Positions 8,815-17,481 of a stretch of 64,000 nt of DNA are shown here, piece after piece. The position numbers and the translations under genes were made by a program. How positions within the stretch are numbered: the first letter of the stretch is position 1; each line of letters begins with the position of its first letter. Origin of the DNA: Trichothermofontia sichuanensis B231. Its GTDB lineage: Bacteria; Cyanobacteriota; Cyanobacteriia; B231. The stretch covers positions 3,057,741 to 3,121,740 of the forward strand of contig NZ_CP110848.1 of NCBI RefSeq assembly GCF_026240635.1. The letters are read 5' to 3'. The notes beneath the pieces were generated by a model, which made no database searches, was not told the origin of the DNA, and was given only the letters and a program-made list of their open reading frames with translations.

Positions 8815-9987
8815 CTAGCGATCGAGATTTGCCTGTACTGCCTGTCGCAGGTGTTCGGTTAACTCACTAATTGTTTGACTTTTCTGAGCTTTATACTGGG
8901 AAAAATAATTCCGTAAATTGATTATCTTGCCCAGTTTAATATAAACATCGCGATCGCCTTTAGGGAGTGGTTGATCAATCTTAAAAACTTCACGTTCCAG
9001 ACGGGTTAGTGTGTCTAAAAAACGCTCTGGTGTCGGATTCTCAGCCACATAGCCATCATAAATCGCATTAAAATTGAGCAAGCGATAAGTCGCCTGCTGA
9101 ATGGCTTCATAGCGGTTTAAATCCACAGCTTCATCGGCATTCGCTTGGGTTTCCAAGGTATGCTGGATGCGATAGACCCGTTCACGCAGAGAACTGTGGG
9201 GTGGGGGACTGATCCCCAATTCCTGTTCACAATGGTGTAGAACTTCCGTTTTTAAACGCTGGATGCGATCGTTCCAAGGCATCGCTTCTGAGGCTACCGG
9301 ATCAAAGCCATAGTCCTGTTCAAATCCCGCCAATACTTTGCCCGCAACTTGACGTAGACGATCGTAGGGTGTCGCCGCGATCGGGACCTGTAACTGTTGT
9401 TCTAAACGCCGCAGCGTTGCGTCCAGAACCCGTTCCATATTGCCGCGATACTGATACTTCAAACTCAGGGGGATTGCATATAAATTAGGGATCTCCCCCG
9501 TTTGTTTGGCACAGCGACTCATTGCCTGAAACGCCATCTGTACGGCCCCTTCGCGAAAGGGCATTACTGTATCGTTTTGAAACGAACACCCCCCTTCTGC
9601 AAACACCACTAACCGAGTGCAGGGTCGCATCAGCAGCTCGACTGTATAGGCAAAACTGGCGCGATCGCCCAAGCCTCGCCGAATCGAATAGGCTCCCACC
9701 GCTTGTAAAAATCGGCCCTCCCACCCCTGGAAGCGTTCGTAGGCTGCCAGATAGTAAAAGGGCACCGATAATCGCGCTGACAGCAAAAAAATAGCAATCC
9801 AATCATGAAATGTTGGATGATTCGGTAACAATAAAACCCGTTCCTGTCGCAACCGACGCAGGCGATCTAAGCTTTCGGGTTCTACCTGCAAGCGCAACCG
9901 GTAATAGCCACGCCCCACGATCGGGCTAATCAGTTGACACCCACGAACCAGAAAAGGATTCAAGCGGGGGGGATAGAAGTCCGGCAT
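8815..9987 (-). CDS. PlsC-domain 1-acylglycerol-3-phosphate acyltransferase family protein
   Basis: This 390-residue protein probably transfers an acyl chain to a lipid or related acceptor at the cytoplasmic membrane. Its N-terminal half carries the acyltransferase signature: NHPTFHDW supplies the H(X)4D catalytic pair, and FAEGGCSFQNDTVMPFREGA corresponds to the FPEG block, with Ala in place of Pro. The C-terminal part (about residues 230-390) is helical and charged, and makes the protein longer than ordinary PlsC (about 240 residues). This fits an uncharacterised cyanobacterial branch rather than the main lysophosphatidate acyltransferase. The ATG at 9987 opens just before the conserved N terminus. 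Substrate unknown. Confidence 0.82.
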   Translation of the reverse strand: MPDFYPPRLNPFLVRGCQLISPIVGRGYYRLRLQVEPESLDRLRRLRQERVLLLPNHPTFHDWIAIFLLSARLSVPFYYLAAYERFQGWEGRFLQAVGAYSIRRGLGDRASFAYTVELLMRPCTRLVVFAEGGCSFQNDTVMPFREGAVQMAFQAMSRCAKQTGEIPNLYAIPLSLKYQYRGNMERVLDATLRRLEQQLQVPIAATPYDRLRQVAGKVLAGFEQDYGFDPVASEAMPWNDRIQRLKTEVLHHCEQELGISPPPHSSLRERVYRIQHTLETQANADEAVDLNRYEAIQQATYRLLNFNAIYDGYVAENPTPERFLDTLTRLEREVFKIDQPLPKGDRDVYIKLGKIINLRNYFSQYKAQKSQTISELTEHLRQAVQANLDR

Positions 9988-10091
9988 CGCTTAGGGAGGA
10001 GTGACCGTGAACAGTGGGAGGGCGCAGCCATGAGCAGCAGATATGGCCATTGTATGCCCATAGTTTGCCCCTAATGTGTCCACACAGCCTT

Positions 10092-10194
10092 TATAGTCAT
10101 TGCCATTTAGGCTGAAACAGCCCCCTCACCCCCAACCCCTCTCCCAGAGCGGGAGAGGCTTAGACATCTCTTTCTAATCTGAAATAACTACTAT
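10092..10194. repeat. Family A MITE-like repeat (inverted relative to 8594)
   Basis: The copy begins TATAGTCATTGCCATTTAGG and ends TCTAATCTGAAATAACTA. It is the reverse complement of the layout at 8594-8696. It is the only recognisable structure in the intergenic stretch 9988-10365. Its palindromic core is CCCCTCTCCC-n-GGGAGAGG. Confidence 0.78.
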
Positions 10195-10365
10195 TTGTAC
10201 GACTCCGCGTAGCCGCTCGAGCAGAGAGCCACGACCCGTTCGGAGAACTTTTACGGCGGGCTTCAACTTTTCTTAGGCCGATCCAGCCATCTGGCCCATC
10301 CTCAGGGCTAGCTTCATACACTACCCTAGGTAATGAATGATTACGCCTGCTAGGAGCAAAGCGTC

Positions 10366-10806
10366 ATGGCTGAGTCAGAAATCCCCAAGGAGTCGGCGAT
10401 CGTGGAGGTTAGCGAAGAAACCAGCCAACTGGTGGAAGCGCAACTCAAAGATGAACCCGACGAACTCAAACAAGCCACTAAGGAATTGATCGAAGCCCTG
10501 AAGCGTAAGGCAGAGGCAGAGGTGAAGGAAGCCACCGCTGTCACCCAAAAGGCGTATGAGACTGCTGTCGCTCAGGCGCGGGAAGCCTATCTCAACTTCG
10601 TCCAGCAAACGACCAAGGCGGTTGAAGAAAATCGCATCGTTGACCCGGAAGCGATTGATAAGACCCTGAACCTGATCAAATCCCAAGCGGAGAAGAATTG
10701 GGACTGGGTGACCCGGGAAGTGACAGACCTCGGCGATCGCATTACGGAAGCAGCCAAAGCTGCCTGGGAAAAGCTTACGGCTCCGCGTTCTAATCAGTCT
10801 GATTGA
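10366..10806 (+). CDS. Hypothetical charged alpha-helical protein
   Basis: I do not recognise a function. The 146-residue product is rich in Glu, Lys and Ala, has no cysteine and no membrane segment, and is predicted to be almost wholly helical. Heptad-like patterns run from about residue 30 to 75, as in coiled-coil or LEA-like proteins (for example KAEAEVKEATAVTQKAYE). Near the C terminus, amphipathic helices contain the Trp pair NWDWV. An AGGAG ribosome-binding site lies at 10351-10355, upstream of the ATG. It stands alone upstream of aspS. Confidence 0.7.
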   Translation: MAESEIPKESAIVEVSEETSQLVEAQLKDEPDELKQATKELIEALKRKAEAEVKEATAVTQKAYETAVAQAREAYLNFVQQTTKAVEENRIVDPEAIDKTLNLIKSQAEKNWDWVTREVTDLGDRITEAAKAAWEKLTAPRSNQSD

Positions 10807-11152
10807 GGCCACGCATCACCGTCTGGTCATCAGTGTGCCGTTCCCCATCAAAACATAGAGCTACCACAGGACCTCTACGGTTTTAGGTAAGGTTTCAAGG
10901 CTGGGATTGCCTGGGGAGCCAAGCTAACGGGCAACGCTACAGCGGCAAGGTGTCCCCCGTCTGTGGTAAGAAGGGGAATGCGATAGAAGTGGGGGCACGG
11001 TTAGCTTACGATCGTCGCCCTCACCAACCAACGCAATTTTTGGCTTTGCGGTAATCTAGCAGTAATCTAAAGGCTGCCGTATTAGCTGAACTCGGATCAA
11101 CGAATTCTAACCAATCCAACGTTTCCACGATCGATTTTTCTAATCAACAACA
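10807..11152. other. Leader region of aspS, no gene seen
   Basis: These 346 bases hold no convincing open frame. The middle (about 10885-11015) is GC-rich with several short complementary segments and could fold as a 5' leader or small RNA. I could not match it to a known riboswitch class. Confidence 0.35.
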
Positions 11153-12976
11153 ATGCGGACTTATTACTGTGGTCAACTCCGGAGTACCCAGGTCGGTGAA
11201 ACCGTCACCCTCTATGGCTGGGTGGATCGTCGCCGCGACCACGGGGGCGTAATCTTTCTCGACCTGCGCGATCGCAGTGGGATAGCCCAGATCGTCGCCA
11301 ATCCGGATCAACCCACGGCCTATGCCCAGGCAGATGCCCTCCGCCATGAGTATGTGGTCCGCGTCACTGGCCAAGTGCGGCAGCGGCCCGCCGAATCCCT
11401 CAACCCTAACCTGCCCACCGGTGAAGTCGAGGTCTATGCGGATACCATTGATCTGCTGAACCCAGTCTGCAAGCAACTGCCCTTCCAGGTGTCAGCGGCT
11501 GAAGCCGAAAGTGTGCGCGAAGAACTGCGGCTGAAATATCGCTATTTGGACCTGCGGCGCTCGCGCATGAGCCGCAACCTCACCCTGCGTCACCAAGTCG
11601 TGCAGGCTATCCGGCGCTATCTAGAGGATCAGGAGGGCTTTATCGAAGTTGAGACGCCGATTTTGACGCGATCGACGCCCGAAGGGGCACGTGACTACCT
11701 GGTCCCTAGTCGTGTGAATCCGGGGGAATGGTTCGCCCTGCCCCAATCGCCGCAACTGTTTAAGCAATTGCTGATGGTGTCGGGTCTGGATCGCTACTAC
11801 CAAATCGCCCGCTGCTTCCGGGATGAGGACCTGCGCGCTGATCGCCAACCAGAATTTACCCAACTGGATATGGAAATGAGCTTCCTTTCCCAGGAAGAAA
11901 TCCTCCAGTTAAATGAAGGGCTGATCTGCCACATTTTCAAAGTGATCAAGGGGATTGACCTGCCCCGTCCGTTCCCTCGGTTGACCTATGCCGAGGCGAT
12001 GGCCCGCTTTGGTACCGATCGTCCCGATACCCGCTTTGGCCTAGAGTTGGTCGATGTCTCGGATCTATTCAAGGATTCCGGCTTTAAGGTCTTCTCCAGC
12101 GCGATCGCCAGCAGCGGCTGTGTGAAGGTATTACCCATCCCCAACGGGAATGACCAGGTTTCCAACGTGCGGATTAAACCCGGTGGTGACCTGTTCCAGG
12201 AGGCGACGATTGCCGGCGCCAAGGGGTTGGCCTATATTCGGGTGCGCGCGCAGGGCGAAATTGACACGATCGGGGCCATTAAAGATAACCTCAGTCCTGA
12301 ACAAAAGCAGGCATTACTGGAGCGAACCCAGGCCGAGGCAGGACATTTGTTACTATTTGGAGCCGGTCCGACGGATATTGTTAACAAAACCCTTGACCGT
12401 TTGCGCCAGTGCCTCGGTCAAGAACTGGGCCTGATCGATCCCAACCAGATCAACCTGCTCTGGATTACCGACTTCCCCATGTTTGAGTGGAACCCGGATG
12501 AAAAGCGTCTGGAGGCCCTCCACCACCCCTTTACCGCCCCCCATCCGGATGATCTGGCGGATCTCAAAACCGCCCGTGCCCAAGCCTATGACCTGGTGCT
12601 GAACGGCCTGGAAATTGGCGGTGGTTCCCTGCGGATTTATCAGCGATCGATCCAGGAACAAGTATTCGAGACGATTGGTCTTTCGTTGGAGGAGGCGTAT
12701 AGCAAATTTGGCTTCCTGTTAGAGGCGTTCGAGTATGGCACCCCGCCCCACGGGGGAATCGCCTACGGGTTGGATCGCCTGGTAATGCTCTTGGCGGGGG
12801 AAGATTCGATCCGGGATGTGATTGCCTTCCCGAAAACCCAGCAGGCCCGTTGCCTCCTCACCGACGCCCCCGCCCCCGTAGAGCGTAAACAACTACAGGA
12901 ACTACAAGTCGCCTCAACCTACAAACCCAAAGTAACGGCCCCAGCCACAACCTCAGCACCCCCCCCAGCCGTTTGA
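11153..12976 (+). CDS. aspS: Aspartyl-tRNA synthetase
   Basis: This class II synthetase charges tRNA-Asp in the cytoplasm. The 607-residue length is typical of bacterial-type AspRS. An N-terminal OB-fold anticodon-binding domain (about 1-110, with the [20 protein letters not shown] signature) is followed by the catalytic core. Motif 2 is around [19 protein letters not shown], a GAD insertion domain lies at about 290-420, and motif 3 is [12 protein letters not shown] near residue 535. A Pro/Ala/Thr-rich tail follows the core. The ATG at 11153 matches the family start ([10 protein letters not shown]). lepB lies about 50 bp downstream on the same strand. Confidence 0.97.
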   Translation: MRTYYCGQLRSTQVGETVTLYGWVDRRRDHGGVIFLDLRDRSGIAQIVANPDQPTAYAQADALRHEYVVRVTGQVRQRPAESLNPNLPTGEVEVYADTIDLLNPVCKQLPFQVSAAEAESVREELRLKYRYLDLRRSRMSRNLTLRHQVVQAIRRYLEDQEGFIEVETPILTRSTPEGARDYLVPSRVNPGEWFALPQSPQLFKQLLMVSGLDRYYQIARCFRDEDLRADRQPEFTQLDMEMSFLSQEEILQLNEGLICHIFKVIKGIDLPRPFPRLTYAEAMARFGTDRPDTRFGLELVDVSDLFKDSGFKVFSSAIASSGCVKVLPIPNGNDQVSNVRIKPGGDLFQEATIAGAKGLAYIRVRAQGEIDTIGAIKDNLSPEQKQALLERTQAEAGHLLLFGAGPTDIVNKTLDRLRQCLGQELGLIDPNQINLLWITDFPMFEWNPDEKRLEALHHPFTAPHPDDLADLKTARAQAYDLVLNGLEIGGGSLRIYQRSIQEQVFETIGLSLEEAYSKFGFLLEAFEYGTPPHGGIAYGLDRLVMLLAGEDSIRDVIAFPKTQQARCLLTDAPAPVERKQLQELQVASTYKPKVTAPATTSAPPPAV

Positions 12977-13026
12977 GATGCAAGCGTGCTGGTCAGCGGC
13001 AGTTCTGACCGGAGCAGAGTATAGTG

Positions 13027-13707
13027 ATGTCAACGCCTATGTCTTCCAATCAACCCCCCGAAAAACCTGCTGCGATCATGACACCTGCCCCCGACAAAGA
13101 CAACCATTTGGAGCCAGAATTACAAGAGAATCCGTGGGTTGAGGGGTTGAAAACCATTGTTGTGGCCTTGCTGCTGGCCTTTGGGATTCGGACCTTTATC
13201 GCCGAGGCTCGGTTTATCCCCTCCGGATCGATGGAGCCGACCTTGCAGGGATCGCCCAACCGCTGGTATGCCGATCAAATTTTGGTCGATAAAGTCGGTT
13301 ATCGGTTTACCCAGCCCCAAGCCAGGGATATTATCGTCTTTCGGCCAACGGATGAGTTGAAACGTCAGCACTTTAATGATGCGTTTATTAAACGAATTAT
13401 TGGGGTACCAGGCGATCAGGTAGAACTGCGACAAGGGCGGGTTTATCGCAACGGTGTACCCCTGTCAGAACCCTATATCTATCCAGGGGCAGAAACAACC
13501 CTTGCCACCTGTCAAGGCAGTCCCTCGGAATTAAATCCGTTGCTGCAACATCCCGTCAGGATTCCGGAAAATCACTATCTGGTGTTAGGCGATAACCGCG
13601 AGAGTAGCTATGATGGCCGCTGTTGGGGACTGGTCCCGCGAGACCGCATTATTGGCCGAGCCGTATTCCGCTTTTGGCCCCCAACTCGGATGGGAGGGCT
13701 GAATTAG
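13027..13707 (+). CDS. lepB: Type I signal peptidase
   Basis: This membrane-anchored Ser/Lys protease removes signal peptides on the outer face of the cytoplasmic or thylakoid membrane. The 226-residue protein has a cytosolic N-tail, one membrane segment (TIVVALLLAFGIRTFI) and then the catalytic blocks. The nucleophilic Ser is in IPSGSMEPTL, the general-base Lys in FIKRIIGVPGD, and box E is GDNRESSYDGRCWG. A GTG at 13024 overlaps the ATG at 13027; the ATG is preferred. The N-tail before the membrane segment is about 40 residues. Most cyanobacteria have two lepB genes, and only one is seen here. Confidence 0.95.
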   Translation: MSTPMSSNQPPEKPAAIMTPAPDKDNHLEPELQENPWVEGLKTIVVALLLAFGIRTFIAEARFIPSGSMEPTLQGSPNRWYADQILVDKVGYRFTQPQARDIIVFRPTDELKRQHFNDAFIKRIIGVPGDQVELRQGRVYRNGVPLSEPYIYPGAETTLATCQGSPSELNPLLQHPVRIPENHYLVLGDNRESSYDGRCWGLVPRDRIIGRAVFRFWPPTRMGGLN

Positions 13708-13743
13708 CCCCGAACCGGATTACCTGGATCGCTGAGCCAGTCG

Positions 13744-14115
13744 TCACAGCATTCGTCGCAACCGCCGCAGGCGATTAGAGTAACTCCGCATGATTTCTAA
13801 AGCAAATTCTGGGGTTTCCTGGACCGCAAACAGAAAGTGATGTTTGTTCATCACTGCCAGTTTGCAGTCAGTGCGGGCGATCGTCGTAGAACCACGGGTA
13901 CCTTCGACATGGACGAGGGCACCTTCACCAAAGACATCCCCTACCCCGATCGTTTCAACAACCTTGCCGTCAACCAAAAAATCAACTTCCCCCTCTAGAA
14001 TGCCGTACATCTCCGTTCCGACATCCCCCTCGGAAAAAATCAGCTCACCGGCTGGGATGTGTTTAAAATCGGCTTGTTTCTGAAAAATTTTAACAGTAAT
14101 TGCTGGGTCCATCAT
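13744..14115 (-). CDS. Stand-alone cyclic-nucleotide-binding domain protein
   Basis: The 123-residue protein is a single cNMP-binding beta-roll with no DNA-binding or enzymatic partner domain. The phosphate-binding cassette is FGEGALVHVEGTRGSTTIA, where the Glu and Arg expected to contact ribose and phosphate are present. It could bind cAMP or act as a small cyclic-nucleotide-responsive adaptor. Both ATG codons at 14115 and 14112 are possible starts. It lies between convergent lepB and coaE, with its own short upstream gap, so it is probably monocistronic. Confidence 0.85.
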   Translation of the reverse strand: MMDPAITVKIFQKQADFKHIPAGELIFSEGDVGTEMYGILEGEVDFLVDGKVVETIGVGDVFGEGALVHVEGTRGSTTIARTDCKLAVMNKHHFLFAVQETPEFALEIMRSYSNRLRRLRRML

Positions 14116-14190
14116 TATGCGGTGAGGTAAGGGTTATCTCAAGCTGTGAGCCTGAGTATACGAGTAAAGGGTAACTCCCAGCAATCCCGA

Positions 14191-14847
14191 CTATCCCCCA
14201 CGCGCGATCGCTGCTTGAACCTGTGCCCACAAGGCAGCCAGGGTCGTGGTGTTATCGAGAACGACATCGGCCTGCGCCGCCTTGGTTGCCAGATCCATCT
14301 GACTGTGTATCCGGGCTAGGGCCTGTTCCGCACTGAGGTGGTTGCGCTGCATCAGCCGTGTTTGCTGCTGATCTGGCGAACAGGTCACGACCCAGATTTC
14401 AGTAACCAAGTGTGTGAGTCCTGCTTCAAACAGCAGCGGGATGACCAACACCAGGGTGGGGGCAGCCGCATGGGTTGTCGTCAGAGCCGTGAGGAAGCGA
14501 TCGTGCACATAGGGATGGATTTGTTGCTCAAGCCATTGGCGTTCCCCCGGATTCTGGAACACCAGATCCCCTAACTGCTGGCGATCAAGGTGGCCATCCG
14601 TCTGAAGGATGGTAGGACCATAGCGATCGACAATCCGCGCCCAAATCGGCGTACCCGGCTTGACGGCCTCACGGGCATAGACATCAGCATCCAACACTGG
14701 GATCTGGGCATCAGCCAGCCACTGGGCAACCGTGGTTTTCCCCGTCGCGATTCCCCCCGTCAACCCAATGCGGCGCTGCCGGGGATTGAGTCGCCAGGGC
14801 TGGCCGGCCTTCTCCGTCGCCAACCTAATCGGGGGGATTTTCCTCAT
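14191..14847 (-). CDS. coaE: Dephospho-CoA kinase
   Basis: CoaE phosphorylates dephospho-CoA in the last step of coenzyme A synthesis. Walker A appears as GLTGGIATGKTT near the N terminus. DADVYAREAV supplies the substrate-binding Asp, and IPLLFEAGL is the family signature. The ATG at 14847 gives 218 residues with an N-terminal extension of about 29 residues before the beta strand. A start further upstream at 14883 is less likely because it would overlap the preceding gene by nearly 60 bp. With 14847 the overlap is 23 bp, which suggests translational coupling to the HD-domain gene. Confidence 0.9.
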   Translation of the reverse strand: MRKIPPIRLATEKAGQPWRLNPRQRRIGLTGGIATGKTTVAQWLADAQIPVLDADVYAREAVKPGTPIWARIVDRYGPTILQTDGHLDRQQLGDLVFQNPGERQWLEQQIHPYVHDRFLTALTTTHAAAPTLVLVIPLLFEAGLTHLVTEIWVVTCSPDQQQTRLMQRNHLSAEQALARIHSQMDLATKAAQADVVLDNTTTLAALWAQVQAAIARGG

Positions 14848-15667
14848 GCTCCACAACAAACACATTGGAGTAGAGGTTGGCAATCACCTGCTTACCCTGC
14901 TGAGTTAAAGACAGGTAATTCAGGCCATCCTTCACATAGGGATAAACGCCCTTCCAGTAGAACTGGGGATAATTACGCCGCAAATCACCCGGATTTTTAT
15001 AACCCAGCGCCTTATTAACCCCCGTTTCCTCAAATTCGTAGAACAAAGCGCAGATCTTGCGGAGATACCGGGGATCGCTGAGTTGCCCAATCAGATCTGC
15101 CGCCCGCACCAAACCGGGGTAATTGGCCGTTTCCTGGTGATCCTCGGCCTTGGGCACGGGGAAACGGGTCAGTTCGATATTGCGCTTGATCACCTCAGCA
15201 TCAATCAGCTTATGGCCGCCGAAGCGCTCATCAACAAATAACTTGGCCCGATCGACATGGTAGGGGGTCAAACTCGCATCTGAGGCGCCTGGCGTTAGCG
15301 AGACCATTGTATCGCCCTGGCCAGTGGCATAGAGGCCGTTCCTATCCTGACGGCAGACTCCCTTGACATAGCCAATATCATGGCATACCAGGGAAATGAT
15401 GTAGTGCAGCCAATCCTCACAGGAGACCCCCCCCTCACGAATATGCTTGCCACGCAGGATTTCCTGACCAACCAGCGTTACCAGGATGGTGTGCTCAACG
15501 TTGTGGTAAAGGGCATCACTGTTGGCGATATTTTCCAGAGCCATTGAGCCAGCCCAAGCGATGATGTCTTCGTAGTCAGGTTTCCAGCCGCCGTAGGTGC
15601 GGTGGTACCCAGCCCTGAGCTTGCTAACAAAGTCATCAATCAGAAGTTCAGTGGAGTTAAACAACAT
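14825..15667 (-). CDS. HD-domain metalloprotein (Npun_R2479-like family)
   Basis: This 280-residue protein belongs to the HD phosphohydrolase superfamily. Metal ligands are visible as the His pair in YHNVEHT (H55 and H59) and the HD pair in SLVCHDIGY. It resembles a cyanobacterium-restricted family known as Npun_R2479-like HD metalloproteins, whose substrate is not established to my knowledge. HD superfamily members usually hydrolyse phosphate esters such as nucleotides or cyclic dinucleotides; that assignment here is only inference. It is the first gene of a two-gene unit with coaE. Confidence 0.85.
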   Translation of the reverse strand: MLFNSTELLIDDFVSKLRAGYHRTYGGWKPDYEDIIAWAGSMALENIANSDALYHNVEHTILVTLVGQEILRGKHIREGGVSCEDWLHYIISLVCHDIGYVKGVCRQDRNGLYATGQGDTMVSLTPGASDASLTPYHVDRAKLFVDERFGGHKLIDAEVIKRNIELTRFPVPKAEDHQETANYPGLVRAADLIGQLSDPRYLRKICALFYEFEETGVNKALGYKNPGDLRRNYPQFYWKGVYPYVKDGLNYLSLTQQGKQVIANLYSNVFVVEHEENPPD

Positions 15668-16150
15668 GCTCGTAGTTACAGTTGACTGAGTGCGTTTACC
15701 GGAAGCCTAACCAAGCGTGTCCCTTCCTCTTTCAACTATATCCATTGCCCTGTCAGAGACCCTTGATTCATATCACAAGTTGCTGATATTGACCAAGAGG
15801 GTTAACGCCTCCTCCCGTAACCTGGTGCGGTGATCGCGATCGCAGCCAAACCCTAGCCCGATCGTGTATAATGACAAGAAGGACAACGTTAAGACTGGAC
15901 TAGTACGCTGTCAAGCTTGAATTAGGTAGAGTGGGTCGCACCAGCTCGATGCCAACCAACAATCCGGCATTTTAGGCAGGACAGTCCACTTGCCTCAGGC
16001 ACCCCAGCCGCCCCCGGTGCAATCGCCTCTTCCAACTGCTAGAACCTCCACTCTCCCCAAAAAAATCCCCCAGTCTTAGGACTGAGGGGGTCGGCTACGA
16101 GTGATACGAGTCTTGGTGTGTAAGGTTATTGGTAGTGTGGTACCAGCAGA
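15668..16150. other. Long intergenic region with a TATAAT box and a leftward terminator
   Basis: No coding gene is apparent. A TATAAT hexamer lies at 15867-15872 without a clear -35 partner. A hairpin with a 7-U tail on the minus strand lies at 16059-16090 and is listed separately. The stretch contains AGGCA-n-TGCCT and similar small hairpins near 15975-16000, so a small RNA is possible. Confidence 0.35.
16059..16090 (-). terminator. Rho-independent terminator reading leftward
   Basis: On the minus strand the sequence reads CCCCCTCAGTC-CTAA-GACTGGGGGA followed by seven T residues (16065 to 16059). The T-run is only on this strand. The nearest upstream minus-strand gene is the HAD gene ending at 16726, on the far side of a plus-strand gene. 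The terminator therefore either ends a short leftward RNA or limits antisense read-through. Confidence 0.7.
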
Positions 16151-16190
16151 TGACAATCGGATGACAATGATTTGACAGGAGCGTGACAAT
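16151..16190. promoter_or_regulatory. Four TGACA direct repeats with exact 11-bp period
   Basis: TGACAAT, TGACAAT, TGACAGG and TGACAAT start at 16151, 16162, 16173 and 16184. That is one repeat per helical turn. The complement reads TGTCA with 11-bp spacing, which is the architecture of PhoB/OmpR-type operators. The array lies 125 bp before the secreted NPxL-repeat gene, and a TAACGT (-10-like) is at 16208. The binding protein is not known from the sequence. Confidence 0.65.
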
Positions 16191-16314
16191 TTTGTCGACG
16201 GTTCTGCTAACGTGGCAATTTTGTTGATTCGATCGCGATCGACAAACTCACAATCCGGCTATCTCCCTTACCCGCAAACCCAACGTTACCCAACTGATCA
16301 CTGGCAACTGTCCT

Positions 16315-16713
16315 ATGAAAAATTCCCCTATCTCCCGTTGGTTTATCCCGGCTCTGGCTGGGACGCTGGGTTCCCTCTCAACGCTTTGCCCAGGCCAGCC
16401 CGTGGTGGCTGCCCCCGCCCCCACTTTCCAACTCGCCCAAGCGGAATCCCTGGGGATTGATCTGCGCCAGTTACAGCAAACGCTCCAGCAAAACCCCCAA
16501 CTTCAGGAACAGGCCATCCAGTTCCTCCAGCAAAAACCGGAACTGGTTATGGAGATGATGCAGACTCTGATCAGCACGAATCCTGGTTTGATCGATCAGC
16601 TCCAACAGGACCCGGCGTTGGTCAAGCAGGTTGCCCAACAATACCCGCTGTTAATTCAGATGTTGCAGCAGAACCCGGCGCTTGTGGAGCAAATGCGTCA
16701 ACTTCTGGAATAG
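16315..16713 (+). CDS. Secreted small protein with STI1-like NPxL repeats
   Basis: The 132-residue product has a signal peptide (basic start, hydrophobic core IPALAGTLGSLSTL, possible cleavage near VVAAPA). A Gln-rich helical domain follows, made of repeated units around QQNPQLQEQA, STNPGLIDQL, QQDPALVKQV and QQNPALVEQM. The NPxL pattern resembles STI1/DP2-type helical repeats known from chaperone adaptors and ubiquilins. Those are normally cytosolic, so a periplasmic version is unusual. The ATG at 16315 is chosen because the signal peptide starts there. Upstream lies an array of four 11-bp-spaced TGACA repeats. Function unknown. Confidence 0.72.
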   Translation: MKNSPISRWFIPALAGTLGSLSTLCPGQPVVAAPAPTFQLAQAESLGIDLRQLQQTLQQNPQLQEQAIQFLQQKPELVMEMMQTLISTNPGLIDQLQQDPALVKQVAQQYPLLIQMLQQNPALVEQMRQLLE

Positions 16714-16725
16714 CTGGCTTTACCG

Positions 16726-17469
16726 CTAGGGCACTATCACGTTAATCGCGTGCCAGTGGGCCACCACGCAGTCAGGCTGTTCCAAAAGCGCCGGAGGAGA
16801 CCAGCCCCAGGTAACCCCAATAGTCCCCGCCGCACCCGCCGCCCGAGCCATGACCGCATCTCCCTCAGCATCCCCAATCACCAGGGTTACCGCAGGGGCA
16901 ATGTCCAGAGCCTGACACACGGATAACAACGGGGCCGGATCGGGCTTAGCCGGCAAGTTATCCGCACCTTGGGCGATCGCAAACAAGGAACCCAGATCAT
17001 AACACTCCACGAAATCATCAACATTGGCCGTTGTGTCTGCCGATACCAGGGCAAGCTGAATGCCAGCATTGGTCAGCGATCGCAACCAATCGACCATACC
17101 GGGGAAGGGAGGGGTATGCTCGGCTTTACGAGGCAGAGCCTGATCCGCTGCTTGAAAAGCCGCTCGCGTTATCTCACGGGCAGCATACCAACTATGCCCC
17201 CTCTCGGCGACATAGGCCGCCGCCGCAATCTCATTCTCGCGCCGCGTCCCAACAGCCAGTAACCCCGCCGCATCCACACGGGATCCCTGTAACCCAAAGG
17301 CCATCAATAGGGGATCCTGCACCCCCGGAACTTGGGCCTCAAGGAGGCGCGATCGCGTGTGGCCCAACGTCCGCAGAAACTGGGCTACATCCGCGATCGT
17401 CCCATCCTTATCAAGCGCGATCGCCTGAATATCCGCAAAAACAACACCGTTACACCGAACCGAGGCCAC
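16726..17469 (-). CDS. HAD-family hydrolase (phosphoglycolate phosphatase-like)
   Basis: This 247-residue HAD superfamily protein should use an Asp-phosphate intermediate to dephosphorylate a small metabolite. Motif I is ALDKDGTIAD, with the nucleophile Asp and the acid Asp separated by Lys. Motif II is around LALVSADTT, and motif IV is VIGDAEGDAVMARAAGA. The helical cap between motifs I and II places it in subfamily I, as in Gph phosphatases. The substrate cannot be inferred. It begins 12 bp after the stop of rpsA and is probably cotranscribed with it. Confidence 0.85.
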   Translation of the reverse strand: MASVRCNGVVFADIQAIALDKDGTIADVAQFLRTLGHTRSRLLEAQVPGVQDPLLMAFGLQGSRVDAAGLLAVGTRRENEIAAAAYVAERGHSWYAAREITRAAFQAADQALPRKAEHTPPFPGMVDWLRSLTNAGIQLALVSADTTANVDDFVECYDLGSLFAIAQGADNLPAKPDPAPLLSVCQALDIAPAVTLVIGDAEGDAVMARAAGAAGTIGVTWGWSPPALLEQPDCVVAHWHAINVIVP

Positions 17470-17481
17470 AGGCCGCTAGCC

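Noticed and set aside
10885-11015. Riboswitch or T-box in the aspS leader
   Set aside because: Complementary segments exist, but no conserved core of a known riboswitch class was seen, and T-boxes are not expected in cyanobacteria.
15879-16095. Rightward RNA from TATAAT at 15867 to the hairpin at 16066
   Set aside because: The hairpin has its T-run only on the minus strand, and no -35 pairs with the TATAAT. A 6S or other known RNA fold could not be recognised.
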